Assembly: GCA_021847015.1 (NCBI GenBank) | Contig: JAJZVW010000001.1 | Span: forward strand, 62,001 to 126,000 | Source: Pseudomonadota bacterium | Lineage (GTDB): Bacteria > Pseudomonadota > Alphaproteobacteria > Rhodospirillales > Magnetospirillaceae | DNA: 64,000 nt | Direction: 5' to 3' | Shown: in pieces, positions 44,457 through 58,086 of the stretch | Layout: every line of letters begins with the position of its first letter | Position numbering within the stretch: position 1 is the stretch's first letter | The notes under the pieces: model-generated | The model's database searches: none | The model's input: the letters and a program-made list of their open reading frames with translations, nothing else | Told to the model about the DNA's origin: nothing | Program-made: the position numbers and the translations under genes

Positions 44457-44767
44457 TGCTGGCGGCGAAGAGCGATAACGACGACAGCGCGGAAGGGCCG
44501 CTCTATCGGCTCTTCTCGCTTTGCAATGCCGAGCAGGTTCGGGAATACCTTCCTGAGAAACGCTCGATCCGTATCCATGGCCACAGCACGACCATCCGGC
44601 TTGAACGCGCCTTCTGGACCGTGTTGGATGAAATGGCCGCGGAGGAGGGCATCACCGCAAGTGCCCTCGTGACCCGCATCCACGACCATTGTCTGGTCAA
44701 CAACGACAAGAATCTGGCCTCGTGTCTGCGGGTTGTCTGCTTGAAATACATTAATCTCGGCGTTTAG
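44456..44767 (+). CDS. Ribbon-helix-helix domain protein
   Basis: 103 residues. The middle segment RSIRIHGHSTTIRLERAFWTVLDEMAAEEGITASALVTRIHDHCLV matches the RHH_4 type common in alphaproteobacteria. Two C-terminal Cys (ASCLRVVC) are notable next to sulfur-relay proteins. Its ATG overlaps the DsrE-like stop codon (TAATG), so the two are translated together. It may regulate this cluster. Confidence 0.85.
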   Translation: MLAAKSDNDDSAEGPLYRLFSLCNAEQVREYLPEKRSIRIHGHSTTIRLERAFWTVLDEMAAEEGITASALVTRIHDHCLVNNDKNLASCLRVVCLKYINLGV

Positions 44768-44808
44768 CGGTAACGTCGGGGAGGAACGAACCTTAGGGAG
44801 TACGAGAG

Positions 44809-45036
44809 ATGTCGGTTACCGTTCTCGATGTGAAGGGCTTGAACTGCCCGTTGCCGATTCTGCGCACCAAGAAGGCGATCAAGGACATCGCCATGGATTC
44901 GATGCTCCAGGTGGTCGCCACCGACCCGGGCTCGGTCAAGGACATGGAAGCCTTCTGCAAGCAGACCGGCAACGAGCTGGTCGAGTGGAAGGATGAAGGC
45001 GGCACGTACACCTTCAGCATCAAGCGCAAGGCGTGA
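44809..45036 (+). CDS. tusA: TusA family sulfur carrier (copy 1)
   Basis: 75 residues: TVLDVKGLNCPLPILRTKKAIKD with the CPxP motif and catalytic C13, then VVATDPGSVKDMEAFCKQTGNEL. It carries persulfide sulfur. About 79% identical (59 of 75) to copy 2 at 46643. Follows the DsrE-like and RHH genes; ends in a strong terminator. In sulfur oxidisers DsrE-TusA pairs move sulfur to oxidation; in others to molybdopterin or tRNA thiolation. Confidence 0.95.
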   Translation: MSVTVLDVKGLNCPLPILRTKKAIKDIAMDSMLQVVATDPGSVKDMEAFCKQTGNELVEWKDEGGTYTFSIKRKA

Positions 45037-45092
45037 ACCGCGTCTCTCGGGACCCTGCGGGTGTTCCGGGACTCACGGGTGGCCCGATCAAG

Positions 45093-45126
45093 GCGGACCC
45101 CGGCGGCGGCCGTGGGTCCGCTTTTT
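45093..45126 (+). terminator. Intrinsic terminator of the DsrE-RHH-TusA operon
   Basis: An 8-bp perfect stem GCGGACCC/GGGTCCGC, a 13-base loop, then TTTTT. It lies 57 bases after the tusA stop. The T-run overlaps the stop codon of the convergent TetR gene. Confidence 0.85.
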
Positions 45127-45745
45127 ATTGGGAAACGGCCTGCGCCAAACCGAGCGCACGCATGAACATGGACACCAGCGTGCCGACCTGGGCGTCCACA
45201 TCCCCGCGGCAATAGGGCTCCTCGCCCAATACCGCCCTGGCGTAGACGAGCTCGCGCACCATGCCGCGGAACAACAGGCAGACCGCGTCGACATCCGCCA
45301 CCGGCCGCTCTCCCCGTTGCGCAGCCTCCTCGATCTCGTAGCGGATGTAGTCGGTGAAATGCCGCCACCGGTTGCCGAAGACGTGCTGCGCCGCCGCCGT
45401 CCCGTCCAGGGCGCTCAACAGCTCGATGCGGATATAGTCCGGATCGTCCAACATGCTGCGGACGAACCGGACCGTCATCCGCGTCAGCAGGCTGGCGAAG
45501 TCGGTGGGGCCCGCGAAAATGGCGTCCCGGTAGCTGTCCCGCCGGCAGGACATCTCGCTCAGGACATCCTGATAGAGTGTCTCCTTGGAGCGGTAGTGCT
45601 GGTAGAGGATCGCCGGGCTGACCCCGACCTCGCGGGCGATCTCATCGACCGAAACGCCGTGATAGCCCGCGCGGGCGAACAGCCTTTTGGCGACCGCTAT
45701 GATCGACGCCTTGCGCTCGGCCCCCTTCAGTCGCGTTCTCGCCAT
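45125..45745 (-). CDS. TetR family regulator
   Basis: 206 residues: N-terminal helix-turn-helix (VSVDEIAREVGVSPAILYQHYRSKETLYQDVLSEM), then a helical ligand domain. GAGGG lies nine bases before the ATG. Divergent from the nitroreductase gene; the TGAACGTTCA palindrome in between is the best operator candidate. Probably represses the nitroreductase-TusA2 unit. Confidence 0.92.
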   Translation of the reverse strand: MARTRLKGAERKASIIAVAKRLFARAGYHGVSVDEIAREVGVSPAILYQHYRSKETLYQDVLSEMSCRRDSYRDAIFAGPTDFASLLTRMTVRFVRSMLDDPDYIRIELLSALDGTAAAQHVFGNRWRHFTDYIRYEIEEAAQRGERPVADVDAVCLLFRGMVRELVYARAVLGEEPYCRGDVDAQVGTLVSMFMRALGLAQAVSQ

Positions 45746-45868
45746 ATCGAAGCCCTCCCACGGCCTTGAGCGCACGGCCAAACGTGAACCTTGGTTATAC
45801 GTCATCCGAGCCCGCATTTCTCATACTCCGGCAGGCTTGATCGCCGCCGCGAAACATGATTTTATAAA

Positions 45869-45878
45869 TGAACGTTCA
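45869..45878. promoter_or_regulatory. Candidate TetR operator
   Basis: The perfect palindrome TGAACGTTCA, in an AT-rich setting (TTATAAA before, CATATAA after), lies between the divergent TetR and nitroreductase genes. The arms are short and the match could be partly chance. Confidence 0.5.
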
Positions 45879-45951
45879 CATATAACGAACGGGAGGATAC
45901 GGTGGCACTGCGCGCATGCGCTTGCGGACCATCACCCGCGCAAGGAGTAGG

Positions 45952-46602
45952 ATGATGCAAATCGACCCCCCGCTTACCGCCCCTTTCGAGAATGTCGTCC
46001 GCGAGCGTCGCTCGGTACACCGTTTCGAGCCGGGCCAACGGATTTCCAAGGCACAGTGGCGCAAGCTCTTCGAACTGAGCGCGCTCAGCCCGTCATCCTG
46101 GAATTTTCAGCCCTGGGATTTCGTCGTCGTCGAGGATGACGATCGGCGCCGGGAATTGCGGCCCTTGTGCTGGAACCAGAGCCAGATCGTCGATTCCGCC
46201 GCCGTCATCGCCGTGATCGGGGACAAGAACCCCCATCGCCGCGACGAGGAGATTTTCGCGCAATTCCTGGAGAACGGCTATATCGACGACGCCACGCTCC
46301 AGGCTTACCGGGGCGCGGTCGATGTGGTCTATCACGACGACGCGCGCCGCATCGAACACGCCGTCGGAGGCGCCTGCCTGGCGGCCATGACCCTGATGCT
46401 GACCGCCCAGGCCATGGGGCTCGGGACCCTTCCCATCATCGGCTTCGATCCCTCGGGCGTCCGCAAATTCTTCAACGTCACCGGCGACTACATGGTGGCG
46501 ATGCTGATCGCCATCGGCCCGGCCAAGGGCGGCGAGTTGCCACGCCAGCAGCGGCGGCCGTTCGAGGACATCGTCCACTGGGACCGGTTCGGCAACCTCT
46601 GA
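45952..46602 (+). CDS. Nitroreductase family flavoprotein
   Basis: 216 residues: RRSVHRFEPGQRISKAQWRKLFELSALSPSSWNFQPWDFVVVEDDDRR is the FMN-binding N-terminus, ACLAAMTLMLTAQAMGLGTLPIIGFDP the middle, and MLIAIGPAKGG near the end. NAD(P)H-dependent reduction of nitro compounds or quinones. AAGGAG precedes two adjacent ATGs (45952, 45955). Followed by TusA copy 2 and divergent from a TetR. Confidence 0.9.
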   Translation: MMQIDPPLTAPFENVVRERRSVHRFEPGQRISKAQWRKLFELSALSPSSWNFQPWDFVVVEDDDRRRELRPLCWNQSQIVDSAAVIAVIGDKNPHRRDEEIFAQFLENGYIDDATLQAYRGAVDVVYHDDARRIEHAVGGACLAAMTLMLTAQAMGLGTLPIIGFDPSGVRKFFNVTGDYMVAMLIAIGPAKGGELPRQQRRPFEDIVHWDRFGNL

Positions 46603-46642
46603 TCCCGGACGCCAAGACAACCACAGCAAGGGAGTATGCGAA

Positions 46643-46870
46643 ATGTCCACCCACGTTCTCGACGTCAAAGGTCTCAACTGCCCGCTGCCCATCCTGCGCA
46701 CCAAGAAGGCGATCAAGGATGTCCCCGCAGGCGCCACGTTGCAGGTGATCGCCACCGATCCCGGCTCGGTCAAGGACATGGAAGCCTTCTGCAAGCAGAC
46801 CGGCAACGAACTCCTCGGCTGGAAGGACGAGGGCGGCAGCTACGTCTTCGACATCCGCCGCACGGCATGA
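46643..46870 (+). CDS. TusA family sulfur carrier (copy 2)
   Basis: 75 residues: HVLDVKGLNCPLPILRTKKAIKD with CPxP (C13), VIATDPGSVKDMEAFCKQTGNEL. The part most different from copy 1 is residues 27-32 (VPAGAT versus IAMDSM). It follows the nitroreductase by 40 bases on the same strand, probably under the divergent TetR. A second TusA under separate control within 2 kb suggests a conditional sulfur-relay role. Confidence 0.93.
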   Translation: MSTHVLDVKGLNCPLPILRTKKAIKDVPAGATLQVIATDPGSVKDMEAFCKQTGNELLGWKDEGGSYVFDIRRTA

Positions 46871-46876
46871 CCTTTC

Positions 46877-46904
46877 CCCGGGGGCTCGGGTGCGGGCCCC
46901 CGGG
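46877..46904. terminator. Hairpin between convergent tusA copy 2 and amidase
   Basis: 9-bp arms CCCGGGGGC/GCCCCCGGG with a ten-base loop, six bases after the TusA stop and ending one base before the amidase stop. Probably a shared terminator; there is no T-run. Confidence 0.6.
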
Positions 46905-47603
46905 TCAACCGCCGCCCACGGCGGCCAGCAGGCGCGCCAGCCGCCCCGCGGTCTCCCCGTCCATCGCGCCGTCAACCCGGCTGGGGCGGAAGTGCCGCTG
47001 AAAGGCGGCGATCGCCGCCTTGGGATCGGCCACATCGTACCCGTATTCGGCCAGCATCCTCAGACTGTCCTCCAGGGGAGGCACCGGCCCCGTCTCGTCG
47101 TCCTCGAACGGCCACAGGCCGATCCCGGCCGATTTCAGCCGTTCCCAAGGAAAGTATTCGCCCGGGTCCTGCTTGCGGGTGGGCGCCACGTCGGAGTGGC
47201 CGACCACATTGCGGGCCGGAATGCCGTGACGGAACACGACGCTGGTGGCCAGCACCATCAGCACCGAGATCTGCGCGTCCGGGAACGGCCGGTAGCCGAA
47301 TTCATGACCGGGATTGACCAGTTCGATGCCGACCGAACGCGAATTGATGTCGGCGTGTCCCCGCCATACCGACGCCCCCGCATGCCAGGCCCGCTGGTCC
47401 TCGGGCACCAGGGAATACACGCTGCCGTCCTCGTCGATGAGGTAATGGGCCGAGACTTCCGCGGCCGGATCGCACAGTCGCGCCAGGGCGGCTTCAGCCG
47501 TCGGCATGCCGGTATAGTGGATCACCAGCATGTCGACGATGTCGCCCTTGCGCGGCCCGGAATTCGGGGAGGGCCTGTGAATCGGGGTCATCATCTTGCG
47601 CAT
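46905..47603 (-). CDS. N-acetylmuramoyl-L-alanine amidase, AmiD/AmpD type
   Basis: About 232 residues. The Amidase_2 domain has zinc-ligand regions MLVIHYTGM and VGHSDVAPTRKQDPGEYFPW, with VSAHYLIDEDGSVYSLVPEDQRAWHAG between. A C-terminal peptidoglycan-binding module (EYGYDVADPKAAIAAFQRHFRPSRVDGAMDGETAGRL) makes it AmiD-like. It cleaves the amide between muramic acid and stem peptide. No signal peptide is visible at this start; ATG at 47594 is an alternative. Upstream neighbour is the ABC-F gene, 88 bases away. Confidence 0.9.
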   Translation of the reverse strand: MRKMMTPIHRPSPNSGPRKGDIVDMLVIHYTGMPTAEAALARLCDPAAEVSAHYLIDEDGSVYSLVPEDQRAWHAGASVWRGHADINSRSVGIELVNPGHEFGYRPFPDAQISVLMVLATSVVFRHGIPARNVVGHSDVAPTRKQDPGEYFPWERLKSAGIGLWPFEDDETGPVPPLEDSLRMLAEYGYDVADPKAAIAAFQRHFRPSRVDGAMDGETAGRLARLLAAVGGG

Positions 47604-47691
47604 TCCCGTTCTTAGGCGGCCGACCGGCGAGCGGCACCGGCCGTCTGTAGATGGTGGCGTCCGGACCGGACACCACCCGGACGAATCGCCG

Positions 47692-49506
47692 CTACCGCGC
47701 CAATTCCTCGCGCATGGCTTCCAGAACCAGCCAGCGATCCTCGGCCGATGCCAATTCCGCACGGGCGGCATGCATTCGATCGGCCGCCCGGTCGAAACCC
47801 GCGCGATCGCGCGCGTAAAGGCCGGGATCGGCCAGCGCGGCCTCCAATTTGGCGATCTCCGCGTGCAGGGCATCCATGCGGCCGGGCAGTTCCTCCAGCT
47901 CGCGCGCATCCTTATAGGACAGGCGGGTGGCCGTCTTGGGCCGGGCGGCCTCGCCGCGTGCCGCGGCAAGCGGCTTGGCGCCCGGCTGCGGGGCGCCCTG
48001 CCGGCGCCGTTGCCTCACGTAATCCGAGTAGCCGCCGGCATATTCGGCGACGTCGCCCTGGCCCTCGACCGCGATCACGCTGGTCACCAGGCGGTCGAGG
48101 AAATCGCGATCATGGCTGACCACCAGCAAGGTGCCGTCGTAATCGGCCAGCATCTCCTCGAGCAGGTCGAGGGTATCCATGTCGAGGTCGTTGGTGGGCT
48201 CGTCCAGGATCAGCAGGTTCGACGGCTTGGCGAGCAGCTTGGCCAGCAGCAGCCGGTTGCGCTCGCCGCCGGACAAGGCCTTGACCGGAGTGCGCGCCTG
48301 AGCCTCGGAAAAGAGGAAATCCTTCATGTAGCCGACCACATGCTGGGGTCGCCCGCGTACCCAGACGTTGTCCCCGCGCCCGTCGGTGAGCGTGTCCCAC
48401 ACGCTTTTCTCGGGATCGAGGCGGTCGCGCCGCTGGTCGAAATAGGCCGGCTCCAGATTGGTGCCCAGCCGCACGACCCCCGCATCCGGGGCGATATCTC
48501 CGGTGAGCAGGCGCAACAGCGTGGTCTTGCCCGCACCGTTGGGGCCGATCAGGCCGACGCGGTCACCGCGCAGGATGCGGGTGGAGAAATCCTTTACCAC
48601 CACCGTCTCGCCGAACCCCTTGGCGATCCGGTCCGCCTCGATCACCAGGCGGCCGGACAATTCCCCCGCGTCCGCGGCGAGTTTGGCTTGGCGGGACGAA
48701 TCGTTCTTGGCCTGCACGCGCTGGGCACGCTCGGCGCGCAGGCCGTTGAGCGCCCGCAACCGCCCCATGTTCCGCTTGCGCCGCGCGGTGACGCCGCGCG
48801 CCAGCCAGTGCAGCTCCTGGCGCAGCCGCGTGTTCATGCGCGCCAGTTCCGCCTCTTCCGCGGCATAGACCTCGTCCTGCCAGGTGGGGAAATGGGCAAA
48901 GCCCTGCTCCGAGCGGCGCACCACGCCCCGTTCCAGCCACAAGGTCTGGCGCGATACGGTCTCCAGGAACCGGCGGTCGTGGCTGATGACCACGGTCGCC
49001 CCTTGGAAAGCAGCCAGCCACTCCTCCAGCCACATTATGGTGGGAAGGTCGAGATGGTTGGTCGGCTCGTCGAGCAGGAGGACGTCCGGTTCGCCGACCA
49101 GGGCTCGGGCCAAGGCCGCCCGCCGCCCCTCGCCGCCCGACAACGTCGCCGGGTCGCGTCCGCCCGCCAGCTTGACCGCCGCCAGCACGGCCTCGACCCG
49201 ATAGAGCTGTCCGCGCTCGTCGGGCGGCAGGCCCCCGCCGACGAAATCGGCAACGGTCGCGCCGGCCAGAGCCGGGTCCTGGGCGAGAACGGTGATGCGC
49301 GTGCCGGGCTGAACGAAGCGCTCGCCCGAATCCGGCAGGACATCCCCGGCAAGCACCGCAAGCAGAGTAGATTTTCCCGAGCCGTTGCGGCCGACCAGGC
49401 AGGTCTTGTCGCCACGGCCGATCCAGGTGGTGACGCCTTCGAAAAGCGGGCTGCCGCCGAAGGTCAAACGGACGTCGCGGAGCGCCAGGAGCGGAGGAGG
49501 AGCCAT
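47692..49506 (-). CDS. uup: ABC-F family ATPase, Uup-like
   Basis: 604 residues with two ATP-binding domains in tandem: Walker A GRNGSGKST and GPNGAGKTT, signature LSGGEGRR and LSGGERNR, and Walker B LLLDEPTNHLD and LILDEPTNDLD. No membrane segments. A P-site-tRNA-interaction-type linker lies between (ARMNTRLRQELHWLARGVTARRKRNMGRLRALNGLRAERAQ). C-terminal coiled region (LPGRMDALHAEIAKLEAALADP) as in Uup. Acts on ribosomes or in DNA-related processes rather than transport. Confidence 0.93.
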   Translation of the reverse strand: MAPPPLLALRDVRLTFGGSPLFEGVTTWIGRGDKTCLVGRNGSGKSTLLAVLAGDVLPDSGERFVQPGTRITVLAQDPALAGATVADFVGGGLPPDERGQLYRVEAVLAAVKLAGGRDPATLSGGEGRRAALARALVGEPDVLLLDEPTNHLDLPTIMWLEEWLAAFQGATVVISHDRRFLETVSRQTLWLERGVVRRSEQGFAHFPTWQDEVYAAEEAELARMNTRLRQELHWLARGVTARRKRNMGRLRALNGLRAERAQRVQAKNDSSRQAKLAADAGELSGRLVIEADRIAKGFGETVVVKDFSTRILRGDRVGLIGPNGAGKTTLLRLLTGDIAPDAGVVRLGTNLEPAYFDQRRDRLDPEKSVWDTLTDGRGDNVWVRGRPQHVVGYMKDFLFSEAQARTPVKALSGGERNRLLLAKLLAKPSNLLILDEPTNDLDMDTLDLLEEMLADYDGTLLVVSHDRDFLDRLVTSVIAVEGQGDVAEYAGGYSDYVRQRRRQGAPQPGAKPLAAARGEAARPKTATRLSYKDARELEELPGRMDALHAEIAKLEAALADPGLYARDRAGFDRAADRMHAARAELASAEDRWLVLEAMREELAR

Positions 49507-49575
49507 GACGCTTCACCTACACCGAGGCCCGCGCCGGTTCAAGGAAAGCCTGCCGGCGAACGGCCGCCCACGCGG

Positions 49576-49767
49576 TCAAGCGTCGGTGTGGACGCCTCCG
49601 CCGAGCAGGACGCCGCAGCCTCCGGGCGCGGATATGGCGCGCGGCGGCAGGCTGCCCTCGTTTGGAGCGGCCTGGGGCTGCGACGCCTCGGCGGGACGGG
49701 GAAACGTCTCCGGCGGCACCGATAAGGCGGCCAGCGCGAGCAGGAAATTTGGCGCTCGTTTTTTCAT
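49576..49767 (-). CDS. Small secreted protein (63 aa)
   Basis: 63 residues starting MKKRAPNFLLALAALSVPP, which resembles a signal peptide, then a Pro/Ala-rich mature part with one Cys (GGCGVLLGGGVHTDA). GGGAG lies eight bases upstream of the ATG. Not a recognised family. It sits between the ABC-F gene and an AT-rich intergenic stretch that would contain its promoter. Confidence 0.45.
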   Translation of the reverse strand: MKKRAPNFLLALAALSVPPETFPRPAEASQPQAAPNEGSLPPRAISAPGGCGVLLGGGVHTDA

Positions 49768-50096
49768 GGCAAACTCCCGGAAGGGGCGGCCCGCGACGAG
49801 CACCTCTGCAAAGCCCATGCCTGTCAGATGCCGGCCGCATCCGCCCGCCCGGCGGCGGCACGGCCGTCCGGACGAGGGGAAATTCTTGCCGCCAGGCAAA
49901 AAGTGCCGAAGATCACCTATGCCTTAGCGCCTAAATCACGGCAGCAAAACACAGCCATCCGGCGTTATTGACGCTCGATTGTTTTCAGCGATCATAGGTG
50001 TCGTTGATTGCCGCTCTGGATATTACGCAGGCTGGCGGCATGCCCAACGCACGTATATGAAACTTATATGTGCATACAATTTTTCTATAATTCCGA
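49768..50096. other. Intergenic region with AT-rich core
   Basis: Most of this gap is ordinary GC content, but about 49980-50100 is clearly AT-rich (runs such as TTATATGTGCATACAATTTT), unlike the surroundings. It probably holds promoters for the small secreted gene on the minus strand. No RNA gene was recognised. Confidence 0.4.
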
Positions 50097-50351
50097 TTAT
50101 ACGGAAATATGCTTGATATGCTTTGCTATTTCTTGAGCCAGCCCGGACCATGCATTGTCACCACGGCGGCATGCCGGGCAAACGGCGACATTCGGCCTGA
50201 CGGCCTGTTTGGAGGCAAGTGGGTGCCTTGATAGCCCCATCGTGAACGCGGCCCAATAATACGAAGATGAAAGAAGAAGAACCGCGACGACGATCCCCGT
50301 CGGCACACGCCGCCGACGCACCCTTGCCTCCGGGGCGGTTCGTGCCCTCAT
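50097..50351 (-). CDS. Possible small single-pass membrane protein (84 aa)
   Basis: MRARTAPEARVRRRRVPTG leads into IVVAVLLLSSSYYWAAFTMG, one membrane helix with a strongly positive N-terminus, then a tail with a CPAC pair (AVCPACRRGDN). Coding is uncertain: it lies in a gene-poor stretch and has only a weak AAGGGG ribosome site. Its ATG falls in the left arm of a 13-bp hairpin. Confidence 0.3.
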   Translation of the reverse strand: MRARTAPEARVRRRRVPTGIVVAVLLLSSSYYWAAFTMGLSRHPLASKQAVRPNVAVCPACRRGDNAWSGLAQEIAKHIKHISV

Positions 50352-50377
50352 CCCCTTGTCCCCGGGATGAGGGCACG
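50341..50377. repeat. 13-bp perfect inverted repeat
   Basis: Arms CGTGCCCTCATCC and GGATGAGGGCACG with an 11-base loop. It lies between the possible 84-aa gene and the family C repeat. It could be a terminator-like hairpin, a regulator site or a relic of a mobile element. Confidence 0.75.
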
Positions 50378-50418
50378 CCGCCCCACCCCCACAGACACAG
50401 GCGCCCCGCATCCGCGAC

Positions 50419-50545
50419 CAGCAGTTCTTCATTATGCATTTTCCGCCGTCATCCCGAGCCGCAGGCGAGGGATCTTTCCGGCACTTTCGCGTGAAGGAGC
50501 CCTCTGTCGCTCCGCTCCCTCGGGATGACAACATTCCTGATGCGG
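50419..50545 (-). repeat. Family C MITE-like repeat, degenerate copy
   Basis: It runs inverted relative to the complete copy at 57557-57700. The outer end CAGCAGTTCTTCATTATGC matches the 18-bp terminal repeat with one substitution and one insertion. The core GTCATCCCGAG...CTCGGGATGAC palindrome and GATCTTTCCGGCACTTTCGC are shared. The far end has decayed after CTGATGCGGC. Confidence 0.75.
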
Positions 50546-50607
50546 CGATGCTTGGGCGCGGGCTCCGGTTGAGCTAGAACGGTCGGATGGCATCGCGGGA
50601 GGCCCCC

Positions 50608-54186
<3,579 letters not shown>

Positions 54187-54303
54187 GGGGCCGCGCCATG
54201 GGCTTGTCCTTGCGCGCAACCGGTGCTCGGACAACTGTCTCTTTCGTTCGGGGGGCATCCCCGACATAGTGCTGAAAACGTGGGGCCGATCAGGGGGGAC
54301 CTT

Positions 54304-55658
54304 ATGGAGATGCTGGGCAACGCCGCCTCGGACAGTTGGCTGGCCGCGCAACGCTCCCATCTCATGCACTGGCTGACGAAATCGGTGTTCGACTGGTCGG
54401 TGGCGTGGCAGTTGGGAACCACGGCCCTGGCCCTGGTGGCCGCCTATTTTCTCACCCGGCGGATTCACCGGCTGCTGCTGGACGCCGGCCATCACTGGCC
54501 CTGGCTGATGGGCGGGCGGACCAAGACCGTGTGGCTCACCCTGCACCAATTGGCCCGGCCCGCCCTGTGGCTGGTCGGCCAATGGATCGGGACGGTGGCG
54601 CTGGCCGAAGCCGATATGCCCAACCGCCTGAGCGAGACGGTGGCGTCCCTGCTGACGGCCTGGCTGGTGATCCGTCTGTCCACCGCGCTGATCGCCGAGC
54701 ACATGTGGTCGCGGGTGATCGCCATCACCGTTTGGGCGGTGGCGGCACTCGACATCATGGGGCTGCTGGATTCCACCATCCGCCTTTTGGACCGCGTCGG
54801 CTTCAACCTGGGCGACACGCGGCTGTCGCTGTTGCTGGCGATCAAGGCGTTCATCTCGCTCTCCCTGCTGCTGTGGCTGTCGGGAGCGCTGTCGCGGACG
54901 CTGGAAAAGCGCATTTCGGCATTGCCCAACCTGACGCCCTCCGCCCAGGTGCTGTTCGCCAAAGTCAGCAAGGTGACCCTGGTCACGCTTGGCGTGGTGG
55001 TGGCGCTGAAAAGCGTGGGCATCGACCTGTCCGCCTTTACGGTACTGTCCGGAGCGTTGGGCCTCGGCGTCGGTTTCGGTTTGCAGAAGGTGGTCTCCAA
55101 TCTGGTCAGCGGCCTGATCCTGCTGCTCGACAAGTCCATCAAGCCGGGCGACGTCATTTCGGTCGGCCAGACCTACGGCTGGATCAGTTCGCTGGGCGCC
55201 CGCTACGTCTCGGTGGTCACCCGCGACGGCACCGAACACCTGATCCCCAACGAGGAGCTGATCACCCAGCGCGTGGAAAACTGGTCGCACACCCACGACC
55301 GCGTGCGCCTGAAGATCCCCGTCGGCGTCGCCTATGATACCGACCTGCGCCTGGCGATGAGGCTGTGCGTCGAAGCCGCGCGGGCGGCGCCGCGCATCCT
55401 GAGGGACCCGGCGCCGGAATGCCTGTTCCTCGGCTTCGGCGATAGCGCGCTCAATCTGGAATTGCGCTGCTGGATCGACGACCCGGAAAACGGCGTCAGC
55501 GCGGCCAAGAGCGCCGTGCTGCTGGGCATCTGGGACCGCTTCCGCGCCGTCGGCATTCAGATCCCCTTCCCCCAGAGCGAATTGCACATCCGCAGCTTGC
55601 CGGCCGGTTCCCCGGCCGTTAAAGTCCCCGCGCAGCCCATGGAAACGCCGAGGGATTG

Positions 55659-55659
<1 letters not shown>
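54304..55659 (+). CDS. MscS family mechanosensitive channel
   Basis: 451 residues: about five membrane helices, then the pore helix and beta domain [64 protein letters not shown], and the alpha/beta C-terminal domain. It opens on membrane tension to release solutes. GGGGGGA precedes the ATG. Its stop codon overlaps the guaA start (TGATG), so the two are coupled. Confidence 0.92.
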
Positions 55660-57212
<1,553 letters not shown>

Positions 57213-57214
57213 GG

Positions 57215-57556
57215 GGAAAGAGAGCCGTGGAGGGAATTTGTGTGAACTCTCAGTGGCCGAGCCCATGATACGGTAATGATGCGTGGTGTATGGTCAATTG
57301 GACCTGGGCGGCCGAAAACTTTAACAATATGAGAGGATAAGCCCCGGCGGCCCAATGAGGTGGGCGGGGAGAATGCTTTGATCAGACGGTATTGTTGTGA
57401 CGGGCCGTGGGGGCGAGGCCCGCAGCCTTCGCCTCGCCGGAACCAAACACGAGCGACCGAACATTGACACGGCGCCGACCACCCTCCGGCAGTGGGATCG
57501 TGGAGGGCACCCAGAATGGGCAGGTCTTGAAACCGCTATCTGCGCTGTCCATTCTG
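57215..57556. other. Island left end, no gene seen
   Basis: 342 bases between guaA and the MITE, in the putative island. The first part is AT-richer than the surroundings (for example AACTTTAACAATATGAGAGG). No frame has a convincing start and codon pattern, and no terminator for guaA was found here. It may contain remnants of lost island genes. Confidence 0.45.
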
Positions 57557-57700
57557 CAGCGGTTCTCATTATGCGGCATCAGGGCATGTTGTCATCCCGA
57601 GGGAGCGGAGCGACTGAGGGATCTTTCACGCGAAAGTGCCGGAAAGATCCCTCGCCGTCGGCTCGGGATGACGGCGAAAAATGCATAATGAGAACCGCTG
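57557..57700. repeat. Family C MITE-like element, complete copy
   Basis: 144 bp with 18-bp perfect terminal inverted repeats (CAGCGGTTCTCATTATGC and complement) directly flanked by 10-bp direct repeats GTCCATTCTG (57547-57556 and 57701-57710), which look like a target-site duplication. The inner GTCATCCCGAG/CTCGGGATGAC palindrome and GGATCTTTC arms give a long hairpin. It does not encode a transposase. The degenerate copy is at 50419-50545. Confidence 0.85.
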
Positions 57701-57795
57701 GTCCATTCTGCCCACAGCACGAATGTCGTGCTAGATTGGCGACCATGGCTTTGCTCCCCGTCGACGAAGGCAATTCGACAATCCGGACCCCGCCC

Positions 57796-58086
57796 ATGAA
57801 ACCGTCTGATGCCTTACACGCTCACCGGGATACAATCCGCCGCGCGGTCGAATCGCACCGCGCCTGCAATGGGCGCGTATTTGGTTCCGTGGTCCATGGC
57901 AATGATTGTGACGGCAGCGACCTCGACCTGTTGGTCGATCCCCTTCCGGGGGCGACCTTGTTCGATCTCGGCGGCCTGCAAGTCGAGTTGGAAGAGCTCC
58001 TCGGCGTCCCTATCGATGTCCGGACACCGGGTGACCTGCCATTGAAATTCCGCGCCCGGGTGCTTGCCGAAGCCGTGCCGATATGA
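57796..58086 (+). CDS. MNT-type nucleotidyltransferase (antitoxin of MNT/HEPN pair)
   Basis: 96 residues with the minimal nucleotidyltransferase signature GS-x10-DxD: FGSVVHGNDCDGSDLDLLVD. A third acidic residue is probably in the PIDVRTP strand. In MNT/HEPN systems this protein AMPylates and silences the HEPN toxin. It overlaps the HEPN gene by ATGA, and the frame is intact although its partner is broken. Confidence 0.88.
   Translation: MKPSDALHAHRDTIRRAVESHRACNGRVFGSVVHGNDCDGSDLDLLVDPLPGATLFDLGGLQVELEELLGVPIDVRTPGDLPLKFRARVLAEAVPI

Noticed and set aside
57232-57254. Possible fourth family A repeat after guaA
   Set aside because: Only GAACTCTCA matches the family end; no core or second arm is present.
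57397-57795. N-terminal extension of the MNT gene reading through the MITE
   Set aside because: The translated MITE (MLSSRGSGATEGS and onward) also appears in an unrelated frame at 50.5 kb, so it is repeat DNA. The nucleotidyltransferase begins at 57796.
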